Below the pieces are notes generated by a model, which saw nothing but the letters and a program-made list of their open reading frames with translations, made no database searches and was not told where the DNA came from. Positions 1-8,625 of a stretch of DNA of 15,325 nt are shown here, piece by piece. The DNA is from CAYWJT01 sp964458655 (GTDB lineage Bacteria; Acidobacteriota; Aminicenantia; Aminicenantales; Saccharicenantaceae). The stretch covers positions 1-15,325 of the forward strand of contig CAYWJT010000060.1 of NCBI GenBank assembly GCA_964458655.1, given 5' to 3'. Within the stretch, counting starts at the first letter, position 1. Each line of letters begins with the position of its first letter. The position numbers were made by a program, and so were the translations under genes.

Positions 1-546
1 ATCGGCATCAAAGTCGACAAGAACGCCGATATAGCCAAGTTCGAGGAAAAGATGTTCCGCTTACCTGACGTCCAGGTGGTAAGCCTGGCCCAGGTGAAGG
101 CCACGATCATGACCCTGGTCTCGACCGCCAAGGTTTTGGTCTTTTCCATCGCCTTGGTGGCCGTCCTCATCGCCGTTATGGGCGTGGTCAACACGGTCCT
201 GATGTCCGTCCTGGAGCGCCGGCAGGAGATCGGGATACTCAAGGCCATGGGGGCTCTGGCCGGGGACGTGTTCAGGCTGGTCTGGGTGGAGACCTCGTTG
301 CTGTGCCTGAGCGGCGGGTTGCTGGGCGCGGCCCTGGCCGTTTCGACGTCGAAGTTGACCGACTTCCTCATCCGGCGCCTGCTGCCTTTCTCGCCGAGCG
401 GCGGCCTGGTCTCCGTGGACGCCGGGCTTGTGGCGGCATCCGTGGCCGCGGTCACGGTGGTCGGCCTGGCGAGCGGGGTCTACCCCTCTTTCAAAGCGGC
501 CAGGATGAGGCCGCTTGAGGCGATCAGGAACGAGGAGGAGACATGA
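1..546 (+). CDS. ABC transporter permease, FtsX/MacB type (5' end missing)
   Basis: C-terminal part of an inner-membrane permease that would pair with the ATPase encoded next. The reading frame is open from base 1, so the gene starts outside the window. Visible features are three hydrophobic membrane segments (about bases 133-204, 274-345 and 424-492). After the first comes the family hallmark MSVLERRQEIGILKAMGA, the cytoplasmic coupling region of FtsX-domain permeases. The end reads YPSFKAARMRPLEAIR, the usual C-terminal signature of this family. Known MacB/LolC/LolE-type permeases move lipoproteins, peptides or macrolides by mechanotransmission rather than by forming a channel. The substrate cannot be told from this fragment. 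The stop overlaps the ATPase start by 4 bp (ATGA), so the two proteins are probably made in fixed ratio. The family call is firm; the transported substrate is unknown. Confidence 0.93.
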   Translation: MGIKVDKNADIAKFEEKMFRLPDVQVVSLAQVKATIMTLVSTAKVLVFSIALVAVLIAVMGVVNTVLMSVLERRQEIGILKAMGALAGDVFRLVWVETSLLCLSGGLLGAALAVSTSKLTDFLIRRLLPFSPSGGLVSVDAGLVAASVAAVTVVGLASGVYPSFKAARMRPLEAIRNEEET

Positions 547-1247
547 ACACGCAGCCTTCACCCGTTCTCGCGGCCGAAAAACTGAGGAAGGTCTACCGGC
601 GGGGCGCTGAAGAGATCGCCGCGGTGGACGGGGTCGACATCTCCGTGGCCGAGGGCGATTTCGTTGCCGTCGTCGGTCCCTCCGGCTCGGGCAAGACCAC
701 CCTGCTCAATGTGCTCGGATGTCTGGACAGCCCGACTTCAGGCAAACTCCTGGTCGCGGGCCGGACCGTATTCGAAGGCCGGAGGGGGCTGCCGGAAAGC
801 AGCCTGACCCGCATCCGACGCGAGGCCTTCGGCTATATTTTCCAGAGATTCTACCTCATCCCGACCCTGACGCTCCTCGAGAACGTCATGGTCCCCTTCG
901 CCTTCTATCGTAAGAACGGCCGGACGGCCGGCGTGATGGACATCCTGCGAAAGCTAGGCCTGGAGGATCGGACCGGTCACCGCCCCGGCGAGCTTTCCGG
1001 GGGAGAGATGCAGCGGGCGGCCATCGCCCGCGCCCTGGTCAACAGGCCCCGCGTCCTGCTGGCCGACGAGCCCACCGGGAACCTGGACACCGTGAGGAGC
1101 CGCGAGATAGGCTCGATCCTGAAACAGCTCAACGAGAACGATGGATTGACCGTGGTGCTGGTCACCCATAATCCGGAGCTGGCCTCCATCGCCCGCCGGG
1201 TCATCGAGTTGAAGGACGGGAAGATCGAGCGTGTCCGGCCGGCTTGA
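543..1247 (+). CDS. ABC transporter ATP-binding protein, LolD/MacB family
   Basis: Cytoplasmic ATPase of 234 residues that powers the permease encoded just upstream. All nucleotide-binding motifs are present: Walker A GPSGSGKTT at 45-53, Q-loop Gln101 within FQRFYLIPTLTLLENV, signature LSGGEMQRAAIARAL at 151-165, Walker B LLADEPTGNLD at 172-182, and switch His209. The run LADEPTGNLD and the ENV after the Q-loop are typical of the LolD/MacB/FtsE group. The ATG is preceded by GAGGAGGAG and overlaps the permease stop by 4 bp. The length is normal for a stand-alone ATPase, so this is a two-gene system and not a fused MacB. No periplasmic adaptor (MacA type) is visible, though it could lie upstream of the window. 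The gene's stop codon lies inside the -35 box of the next promoter. Confidence 0.95.
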   Translation: MNTQPSPVLAAEKLRKVYRRGAEEIAAVDGVDISVAEGDFVAVVGPSGSGKTTLLNVLGCLDSPTSGKLLVAGRTVFEGRRGLPESSLTRIRREAFGYIFQRFYLIPTLTLLENVMVPFAFYRKNGRTAGVMDILRKLGLEDRTGHRPGELSGGEMQRAAIARALVNRPRVLLADEPTGNLDTVRSREIGSILKQLNENDGLTVVLVTHNPELASIARRVIELKDGKIERVRPA

Positions 1248-1272
1248 CATCTCCCTGGGTTGACAATACAAT
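1244..1272 (+). promoter_or_regulatory. Sigma-70 promoter for the acyl-CoA synthetase gene
   Basis: TTGACA at 1244-1249 and TACAAT at 1267-1272 are separated by exactly 17 bp, a near-perfect housekeeping promoter. Predicted transcription start is near 1279, giving a leader of about 20 nt that carries the ribosome site GGGAGGGAGAA just before ATG 1300. The -35 box contains the TGA stop (1245-1247) of the upstream ATPase gene. Confidence 0.8.
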
Positions 1273-1299
1273 CGGGCCACTTCGAACCGGGAGGGAGAA

Positions 1300-3111
1300 A
1301 TGTCTGAAACGCTCGGCCGGATGCTCCAGCATACCCTGAAAACCTATCCTAAACATGAATTCATGCTGGTCAAAAGGGAAGGGAAATACGTCCCCATTTC
1401 GTCGGCGGAATTCGGGGGCATGGTGAGAAGGCTCGCCCTGGGCCTTCATTCCCTCGGTTTCGGCAAGGGCGACAAACTCTGCCTGCTTTCCGAGAACCGG
1501 CCGGAATGGACCATGTTCGACCTCGCGGTCCTGAGCCTGGGCGGATTGACGGTGCCGATCTACACGACGCTCGTCGGCGAGCAGATCCGCTACATCATCG
1601 AGGATTCCGACGCCAAGGTCGTGGTCGTCTCGAGCCGGGAGCTGTGGAAGAAAGTGGAGCCCCTCAGGCCCCGCCTGCCCAAGGTCGGAAGTTACATTCT
1701 AATGACCGCGGATGTCCCGGACGGTGCCATGACGATGGACGACCTGGCGGACAGGGGGCGGAAGCTCGAAGCGCAGCAACCGGGGCTGTTCGAGCAGCTC
1801 CTGGACGCGGTCCGTCCCGATGACGAGGCCTCCATCATCTACACTTCCGGCACGACCGGCGACCCCAAGGGCGTCGTCCTGACCCACGACAACTTCCTGA
1901 GCAACGTCAAAACCGCCGCCGATATCATGGAATTCAGTTGCGAGGATCGTGTCCTGTCCTTCCTGCCGCTGTCCCACGTGCTGGAGCGCATGGTCATGTT
2001 CGCCTACCTCTACGTAGGCGCCACCATCGCCTTCGCCGAGAGCGTGGAGGCCGTCGCCCAGAACCTGGTCGAGGTCAGGCCGACGATCATGGTCAGCGTG
2101 CCGCGCGTCTTCGAGAAGATCTACGCCCGGGTCATGGACCAGGTGCTCGCTTCGCCTCCGCTGCGCCGGCGGATCTTCTTCTGGGCCGTCGCCACCGGCA
2201 AGAAGCACAGCGCGGCGGTCCTGGCCGGGCGGAAAGTCGGGCCGGGCCTGAAGTTGCGACTGGCCGTCGCCCGCAAGCTCGTGTTTTCCAAGATCCTGGC
2301 CAAGACCGGCGGCCGCGTCCGCTTCTTCGTTTCCGGCGGGGCGCCGCTGGCCAAAGACATCGGCGAGTTCTTCCACGCCATAGGGCTCATCGTCTACGAA
2401 GGCTACGGCCTGACCGAGACCTCTCCGGTGCTGGCCGTGAACACGCCCGGACACATCAAGTTCGGGACCGTGGGCCGGCCCATACCGGGCGTCGAGATCA
2501 GGATCGCGCCGGACGGCGAGATCCTGGCCCGCGGACCCAATATCATGAAGGGATACTACAAGAAGGAGGCCGAGACCCGGGAGGCGTTCGAAGGCGGCTG
2601 GTTCCACACCGGCGATATCGGCCATCTCGACGAGGACGGCTTCCTGGTCATCACCGACCGCAAGAAGGACCTGATCGTCACCTCGGGCGGCAAGAACGTA
2701 GCGCCACAGCCGATCGAGAACCTGCTCAAGACCATCCCTTACATCTCCAACGTCGTGGTGATCGGCGACCGCCGCAAGTTCGTCTCGGCCCTGGTCGTGC
2801 CGAATTTCGAGAAGCTGGAGGAGTGGGCGAGATCGGCGGGCATCGCCTTCGGCAGCCGGGAAGAGCTTGTCCGGGACAAAAGAGTGGAGGCTTTCCTTCA
2901 GGCCGAGATCGACAAGGCTACGCCCAACCTGGCTTCCTACGAGAGGGTCAAGAAGCTCCGCGCCCTCAGCCGGGATTTCGAGCTCGAGCAGGGCGAGATA
3001 ACGCCGACCCTCAAGGTCAGGCGCGGCAGCATCGAGGCCAGATACCGGGAGCTTATCGACGGGATGTACAGGGAAGAGCCGCTTGATAACAAGGATGCGG
3101 GCGGAGATTGA
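1300..3111 (+). CDS. fadD: Long-chain fatty acid--CoA ligase (AMP-forming)
   Basis: Activates fatty acids with ATP and CoA to acyl-CoA through an acyl-adenylate. The 603 residues show the adenylate-forming motifs in order: P-loop YTSGTTGDPKG at 181-191, GYGLTETSP at 368-376, GWFHTGDIG at 433-441, and DRKKDLIVTSGGKNVAP at 453-469, which holds the hinge. The C-terminal PTLKVRR has Lys572 at the place of the catalytic adenylation lysine. The size and the form of the GGKN motif fit the long-chain (FAA1/FadD15-like) subgroup better than short-chain or peptide synthetases. The ATG follows a strong GGGAGGGAGAA site and its own promoter. It is convergent with the zinc-ribbon gene, with 11 bp between stops and no clear terminator. 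Chain-length preference cannot be read from sequence. The symbol is used in the broad family sense. Confidence 0.93.
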   Translation: MSETLGRMLQHTLKTYPKHEFMLVKREGKYVPISSAEFGGMVRRLALGLHSLGFGKGDKLCLLSENRPEWTMFDLAVLSLGGLTVPIYTTLVGEQIRYIIEDSDAKVVVVSSRELWKKVEPLRPRLPKVGSYILMTADVPDGAMTMDDLADRGRKLEAQQPGLFEQLLDAVRPDDEASIIYTSGTTGDPKGVVLTHDNFLSNVKTAADIMEFSCEDRVLSFLPLSHVLERMVMFAYLYVGATIAFAESVEAVAQNLVEVRPTIMVSVPRVFEKIYARVMDQVLASPPLRRRIFFWAVATGKKHSAAVLAGRKVGPGLKLRLAVARKLVFSKILAKTGGRVRFFVSGGAPLAKDIGEFFHAIGLIVYEGYGLTETSPVLAVNTPGHIKFGTVGRPIPGVEIRIAPDGEILARGPNIMKGYYKKEAETREAFEGGWFHTGDIGHLDEDGFLVITDRKKDLIVTSGGKNVAPQPIENLLKTIPYISNVVVIGDRRKFVSALVVPNFEKLEEWARSAGIAFGSREELVRDKRVEAFLQAEIDKATPNLASYERVKKLRALSRDFELEQGEITPTLKVRRGSIEARYRELIDGMYREEPLDNKDAGGD

Positions 3112-3122
3112 CCGGGCGGCAT

Positions 3123-3854
3123 CTACGGCTTGGCGGCCGGCTTTTCCTCTGTTTCGACCCAGTAGAGCAGGCGGCCGCAATTCTCGCAGTAGATGAGCTC
3201 TTCCCGGACCTTGATCTCGTTGAGCATCTGGGGCCGGATCCTCATGTGACAGGCCGAGCAAAAGTCGCCCTTGACGGGCGAGAGGGCCAGCCCGCCCTTC
3301 TTCCGCGACAGGGTCTCGTAGACCCTGACCAGCTCGGGCGGCACTGAGGGCAGGAGGGCCGACCGCCTACGGTCGAGCTCGTCGATCGCGGCCTTAAGGC
3401 CGGCCGCTTTGTCATTGAGGGCCTCTTTTTCCCTGAGCAGCGACTGCTCTTCCTGAGCCTTCTTCTGGCCGGCCGACTTGATCTCGGCCTCGATGTCGTC
3501 GGCCGCGATCATCTCGGCGATGACGGCCTCCTCGGCGGCCTCCAGCCTGTGCTGCACCTCGTCTATCTCGCGCAGCATGGCCGTGTATTCCTTGTTGGTC
3601 TTGACCTCGTTGAGCTGGCGCTTGTACTTGCTTATGAGGGCCTTGAGGTCCTTGACCTCGGATTCGAGCTCCCGTCGCTTCTTCTGGTTGCGGGCGAGCT
3701 TGTCCTTGGCCTCGGCTTCGATGAGGGAACTGCTCTCTATCTTCTTTTCGACGCTCTCGACGAGCTGGGGTATGCCTTCCAGGAGGCGCCGCGCGTTCTG
3801 GATTTCCTCATCCAGACGCTGGAGTTCGATCAATTTGTCAAAATCAATTTCCAA
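3123..3854 (-). CDS. Coiled-coil hairpin / C4 zinc-ribbon protein (COG1579 type)
   Basis: A 243-residue protein whose first roughly 165 residues are a charged heptad-rich antiparallel coiled coil. A C4 zinc ribbon follows: Cys199 and Cys202 in CSAC, Cys223 and Cys226 in CENCG. TNKEYTAMLREID at 86-98 sits at the turn of the hairpin and is the conserved motif of the COG1579/CT398 family. Members are described as putative nucleic-acid-binding proteins, and some bind sigma-54 or type III secretion parts; the role here is unknown. The start is TTG at 3854, with AAGG 5 nt upstream. No in-frame ATG lies before an upstream stop, and the next in-frame Met is deep in the coiled coil. It begins 30 nt behind a tRNA with no promoter between, so it is probably read from the tRNA promoter. 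The last residues (EEKPAAKP) are a flexible tail. Confidence 0.88.
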   Translation of the reverse strand: MEIDFDKLIELQRLDEEIQNARRLLEGIPQLVESVEKKIESSSLIEAEAKDKLARNQKKRRELESEVKDLKALISKYKRQLNEVKTNKEYTAMLREIDEVQHRLEAAEEAVIAEMIAADDIEAEIKSAGQKKAQEEQSLLREKEALNDKAAGLKAAIDELDRRRSALLPSVPPELVRVYETLSRKKGGLALSPVKGDFCSACHMRIRPQMLNEIKVREELIYCENCGRLLYWVETEEKPAAKP

Positions 3855-3884
3855 GCTCGCCTTGCCTTGATCATGATCGACTCA

Positions 3885-3956
3885 TGGGCCTACCAGGATT
3901 CGAACCTGGGACCTGCCGGTTATGAGCCGGTAGCTCTACCGCTGAGCTATAGGCCC
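3885..3956 (-). tRNA. tRNA with CAU anticodon, probably tRNA-Ile2 (lysidine type)
   Basis: A 72-nt cloverleaf. The acceptor stem is GGGCCTA/TAGGCCC, the D stem GCTC/GAGC, the anticodon loop CTCATAA with CAT at 3924-3922, and the T arm CCAGG-TTCGAAT-CCTGG, with discriminator A. The 3' CCA is not encoded. CAU may be elongator Met or Ile2 (AUA-reading, after TilS changes C34 to lysidine). Known TilS determinants are the C4-G69 and C5-G68 pairs, both present here, whereas E. coli elongator tRNA-Met has U4 and A5. The loop and flanking stem also resemble Bacillus Ile2. I therefore favour Ile2 at moderate confidence. The outermost anticodon-stem pair (27-43) is A-C, a mismatch. A strong promoter lies directly upstream. 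Confidence 0.93.
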
Positions 3957-3965
3957 GTCGCAGAG

Positions 3966-3994
3966 TTTATAACAGAATATCGGGACGGCGTCAA
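3966..3994 (-). promoter_or_regulatory. Sigma-70 promoter for the tRNA (and probably the zinc-ribbon gene)
   Basis: On the minus strand TTGACG (3994-3989) and TATAAA (3971-3966) are 17 bp apart, and a TG one base before the -10 adds an extended element. The predicted start lies only a few bases upstream of the tRNA 5' end at 3956. The -35 box is just 6 bp from the end of the inverted-repeat element at 4001. Confidence 0.8.
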
Positions 3995-4000
3995 CAAGAG

Positions 4001-4189
4001 GGGTGTGACGGGACGGCCTTGGCTCCAGCTCCGGGTCCGGGCGCCTTCTCGGCTCGAGTTCTCGGCGTCTGCGCAACTCGCCTCCGGAGAGGCTCAGACA
4101 TGCTCGCCGCGCCGAAGCGGCGTTCCCTCGACCTCTCGCCTCGAAGGCTGACCCTCCGCGACGTCGCCTGCGTCCGTCCCGTCACACCC
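4001..4189. repeat. MITE/REP-like element with 16-bp terminal inverted repeats
   Basis: A 189-bp non-coding block bounded by a perfect 16-bp inverted repeat, GGGTGTGACGGGACGG at 4001-4016 and its complement at 4174-4189. Inside are several GC-rich hairpins, among them GCCTC-TCCG-GAGGC around 4081-4094, a CGCCGC/GCGGCG stem with a UUCG-type loop around 4110-4127, and GCCT-TCG-AGGC around 4139-4149. No transposase is encoded. A short open frame on the minus strand has low-complexity Arg/Ala/Pro content and looks spurious. No clear target-site duplication flanks it. The layout fits a miniature inverted-repeat or REP/BIME-type element. A structured RNA closed by a long terminal stem is the alternative. 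It fills the space between rpoD and the tRNA promoter. Confidence 0.6.
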
Positions 4190-4190
4190 T

Positions 4191-4219
4191 GGGCGAAAAG
4201 GCAGGACGGGCTTTTCCCC
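4191..4219 (-). terminator. Hairpin after rpoD, weak terminator candidate
   Basis: Seven nt after the rpoD stop the minus-strand transcript can pair GGGGAAAAG with CTTTTCGCCC around a 10-nt loop: six perfect GAAAAG/CTTTTC pairs, a bulge, then three G-C pairs. No U-run follows, so intrinsic termination is uncertain. The inverted-repeat element begins 1 bp beyond. Confidence 0.3.
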
Positions 4220-4225
4220 GCTGCG

Positions 4226-5841
<1,616 letters not shown>

Positions 5842-5845
<4 letters not shown>

Positions 5846-7629
5846 CTCGCAACACGATTCTGTTCCTTGGGGCAGTTCGGCCCCGGACCTTGCCCGCCCT
5901 CCGACAGGGCCAGGATGCGTCTCGTCAGGTCCTGCTTTTCATAGAGCAGGCCGAGGAGCTCCTCCTGGCGCCCCTGCTTCTCGGCCAGGACGATCTTTCT
6001 CTGGGTTTCCTTGAGCCGATTGTTGAGGAATATCCTCTGGAGCTCCTGGAGGCACTCGCGGGCCTCTTCGGGCGAGCCGGGCCGGCTCTTCTCGAAGAGC
6101 GCCTGGGCGAGCTCGGCGAATACGGCTGCCGGGACCGCGTTCTTGAGCTCGTTGATATCCCAGCTCCTGCGCTGCCGGGAGCATTCCATTATGTAGCCGA
6201 AGGCCTGTTCCCCCCTCAGGCCCTGAAAGACGTCCGGGTCGGCGGCAGAGGCCAGCTCCTCACAGATGCTCTTGTCCTGGACCAGCATCTGGAAGAGCCT
6301 CTTTTCCGCCGGGCAGAGCCCGGCTCCGCTTTCCCTGCGCCCCGGAGCGGGCCGGCCTCCCGAGTCCATTATCTGCCTGAGCGTGTCTTCGCTCGTGCGC
6401 AGCAGCTGGCTCGCTTCGCGCAGGTACTCGTTCCTGGCCACAGGGTCGGCGACCTTTTCGATCTCTCTGACCACGTCTCGGACTACCCGGGCCTTCTCTT
6501 CCGGGAAGGTCACATTGGCGGAACGGACGGTCTGGCTGACCAGGAACTTCAACCCGGAAACGGCCTTTTTCGCCAGGAGCAGGAATTTCTCCCGTCCCAG
6601 TTTCCTCACGAACAGGTCGGGGTCGAGCCCTTCCGGAAGGCGCAGCACGGAGGGATGCAGGCCCTTCTCGAAGCAGACAGGGACGGCCCTGGCCGCGGCC
6701 GCCCGGCCGGCCGCGTCCGGGTCGTAGCATACGACCAGCGCGGGAGCGAAGCGCTTGGCTATGGCGGCCTGGTAGGACGTGAAAGCCGTGCCGAGCGAAG
6801 CGGCGGCGTTCCTGATGCCGGCCTGATAGAGGGAGACGAAGTCCATGTAACCTTCGACGAGTATCAGCGCGCCGGCGTCGCGGACGTCGTTCTTCGTCCA
6901 GTTGAGGCCGTAGAGGACCTTGCCCTTGACGTAGATGGGGGTTTCGGGGGAGTTCAGGTACTTGGGTTCGGCCTCGACGACCGTCCGGCCTCCGAAGGCC
7001 ACGACTTTGCCGCTCAGGCTGTAGATGGGGAAGACGACCCGGCCGCGGAAGCGGTCGTAATAATCGCCGTCCTTCTGGCCGCGCAGGATGAGGCCGGACT
7101 TCTCGAGCAGCTGCTCGGGCACGTTCTTCTGCTTGAAGTGGGCGTAGAGCGCGCCCCACGAGTTCGGGGCGTAGCCGAGGCCGAGTTCCCGGACCGTCTC
7201 CAAACTGAGGCCGCGGCCTTTGAGATAGTCCAGGGCGGACCGGCCCTCGCCGCTTTCGAGCAGGTTCTTCTGGAAGAAAGCCAACGCGATCTCGTTTATC
7301 CTGAAGAGCTTTTCCTCGAGTTTGACCTGCCCGGCGTCGGCCCTGTCCCTTTCAGGCAGGGGGATGTGGTAGCGTTCGGCCAGGTACTTGAGCGCCTCCG
7401 GGAAATTCAGGCTTTCTTTCTCCATCACGAGCGAGAAGACGTCGCCGCCGGCCCCGCACCCGAAGCAATGGTAGAGCTGCTTTTCCTCGTCGACGGTGAA
7501 GGAAGGGGTCTTTTCGGTGTGAAAGGGACAGAGGCCCACCCATTTGCGGCCCCGTTTCTTCAGGGCCGTATACTGGGAGGCGATCTCGACGAGCGAGGAT
7601 ACCTCTCTGACCCTGTCGACTAACTCCAT
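5842..7629 (-). CDS. dnaG: DNA primase DnaG
   Basis: Makes RNA primers for DNA replication; cytoplasmic, acts with the replicative helicase. It has 595 residues, a normal length. The N-terminal zinc domain has Cys34-His37-Cys55-Cys58 in CPFHTEKTPSF and YHCFGCGAGGDVF. The catalytic core has the conserved RFRGRVVFPI and the basic stretch KYLNSPETPIYVKGKVLYGL at 223-242. The Toprim metal site is Glu259 in LVEGYMDF plus Asp303/Asp305 in CYDPDAAG. The C-terminal third is the less conserved helicase-binding region. The start is ATG 7629 with little ribosome-site character (an AGGAAAG lies about 20 nt upstream). The protein begins close to the zinc domain, a few residues shorter than in E. coli or Bacillus. 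The last 4 bp overlap the rpoD start. rpsU, often upstream in this operon, is absent; larB precedes it instead. Confidence 0.98.
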
Positions 7630-7651
7630 GGAGTAGCGATGCTCGAACTTT

Positions 7652-7666
7652 CCTATAGAATATAGG
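7652..7666. promoter_or_regulatory. Palindrome over the dnaG promoter -10, possible operator
   Basis: CCTATA-GAA-TATAGG is a perfect 6-bp inverted repeat with a 3-bp centre. It covers the -10 box and the predicted start site of the dnaG-rpoD promoter. Part of the symmetry follows from the AT-rich -10 itself, so a regulator site is only a possibility. Confidence 0.3.
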
Positions 7667-7687
7667 GGCCGCCCGGTCTGTTGTCAA
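7659..7687 (-). promoter_or_regulatory. Sigma-70 promoter for dnaG-rpoD
   Basis: On the minus strand a perfect TTGACA (7687-7682) and TATATT (7664-7659) are 17 bp apart. Predicted transcription start is near 7652, leaving a leader of about 23 nt before the dnaG ATG. This separates dnaG-rpoD from larB, so the operon can be expressed independently of it. The rest of the gap 7630-7767 holds nothing else I recognise. Confidence 0.8.
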
Positions 7688-7767
7688 GCCGCTGCCGGCT
7701 CCGATACCCGAGGGGCGGGCTCCGACCTCTCTACCGGCCCTGCTCAACGGGGGAGCCTTTTCATCCG

Positions 7768-8511
7768 TCAGGCGTGATTTATCAGGCTCGCGATGTAAGC
7801 CGCGCCGAAGCCGTTGTCTATGTTGACCACTGACACGCCGCCCGGGCAGGAATTGAGCATGGCCAGCAGAGCGGCCAGGCCCCTGAAGCTTGCGCCGTAG
7901 CCGACGCTCGTCGGCACGGCGATGATGGGCGCCTTGACCAGCCCGGCCACGACGCTGGGCAGCGCTCCCTCCATGCCGGCGACCGTGATGATGACCCTCG
8001 CCTCCCGTATCTTTTCGAGTCGGCCTATCAGGCGGTGCAGTCCGGCGACCCCGACGTCGTATATCCTGTCGGTGTCGTTGCCCAGGAACTCGGAGGTCAC
8101 GGCCGCCTCCTCGGCGACCGGGACGTCGGAGGTCCCGGCGCTGACCACTGCGACCCGGCCTTTGCCCGGCGCCGGGGCTGTCTTCTTCAGGACCAGGGTC
8201 CGGGAAATCCGGTCGTACCGCGCCGCGGCCAGGTGCTTCCTGACCTTCCTGTAGGCTTCAGGTTCGAGACGCGTGACCAGCAGGTTGGAGCCTTTTTTCA
8301 CGATCTCCTTCGCTATCCGGACGATCTGTTCCGGCGTCTTGCCCGGAGCGAAAACCACCTCGGGGATGCCCCTCAAGAGCTCGCGATGATGATCGACCTT
8401 GGCGAAGTCCAGGTCGCAGAAGGGGTAGCCCTCGAGGATACTGAGCGCTTCCTCGACCGTTATCCGGCCCGACCTGACCTGTCCGAGGACCCTTTCCAGC
8501 CTTTGCTTCAC
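7768..8511 (-). CDS. larB: LarB, pyridinium-3,5-biscarboxylic acid mononucleotide synthase
   Basis: LarB carboxylates and hydrolyses nicotinic acid adenine dinucleotide to start synthesis of the nickel-pincer nucleotide cofactor used by lactate racemase and related enzymes; it is cytoplasmic. The 247 residues match the family throughout: DHHRELLRGIPEVVFAPGKT at 40-59, VSAGTSDVPVAEEA at 123-136 (the PurE-like part), VAGMEGALPSVVAGLV at 177-192, AVPTSVGYGASF at 198-209, and VVNIDNGFGAAY at 228-239. The start GTG 8511 lies inside an open frame with no in-frame ATG close upstream. It is divergent from the TPR gene. No larA, larC or larE is visible here, so partners must lie elsewhere. Older annotations call this family NCAIR mutase (PurE)-related; the LarB-specific motifs make that name misleading. 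Confidence 0.93.
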   Translation of the reverse strand: MKQRLERVLGQVRSGRITVEEALSILEGYPFCDLDFAKVDHHRELLRGIPEVVFAPGKTPEQIVRIAKEIVKKGSNLLVTRLEPEAYRKVRKHLAAARYDRISRTLVLKKTAPAPGKGRVAVVSAGTSDVPVAEEAAVTSEFLGNDTDRIYDVGVAGLHRLIGRLEKIREARVIITVAGMEGALPSVVAGLVKAPIIAVPTSVGYGASFRGLAALLAMLNSCPGGVSVVNIDNGFGAAYIASLINHA

Positions 8512-8517
8512 GCCCCC

Positions 8518-8526
8518 ATTCTACCA
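8518..8526 (-). promoter_or_regulatory. Extended -10 promoter candidate for larB
   Basis: The minus strand reads TGG-TAGAAT, an extended -10 element (TG, one base, hexamer at 8523-8518) without a recognisable -35. Transcription would start about 7 nt downstream, at or within a base or two of the larB GTG at 8511, implying a leaderless or almost leaderless mRNA. Confidence 0.4.
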
Positions 8527-8565
8527 TGGGGCGCAAGCCGCCAGGCCGGTCACCTTTTCTGCCGC

Positions 8566-8594
8566 TTGTTATCGGTCGGCGAATTGGCTACAAT
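8566..8594 (+). promoter_or_regulatory. Sigma-70 promoter for the TPR-glmU pair
   Basis: TTGTTA (8566-8571) and TACAAT (8589-8594) are separated by 17 bp. The predicted start near 8601 leaves a leader of about 25 nt with a GGAGAAA ribosome site before GTG 8626. It is divergent from larB within the same 114-bp gap. Confidence 0.7.
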
Positions 8595-8625
8595 AGGGGA
8601 AAATCATCCGTGGAGAAATGGGACC

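Noticed and set aside
1699..3261. 520-codon open frame on the minus strand opposite the acyl-CoA synthetase gene
   Set aside because: It is antisense to a gene with full family motifs, and its translation has no domains and a GC-driven composition. Similar long antisense frames are common in GC-rich DNA.
3991..4185. Small minus-strand frame inside the inverted-repeat element
   Set aside because: It spans the repeat and its hairpins, with Arg/Ala/Pro low-complexity content and no ribosome site. It is better explained as repeat DNA.
4001..4189. 6S, SRP or other known housekeeping RNA
   Set aside because: The length and closing stem prompted the idea, but I see no SRP GGAAG/GCAG core and no clear 6S central bubble. 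The multiple short hairpins do not match either layout.
5890..7623. 577-codon plus-strand frame opposite dnaG
   Set aside because: It is antisense to the primase with complete zinc and Toprim motifs, and lacks any recognisable domain.
8035..8625. Upstream extension of the TPR protein to a start at 8035
   Set aside because: The extra 197 codons are antisense to larB and non-TPR in character. A promoter and ribosome site directly precede GTG 8626.
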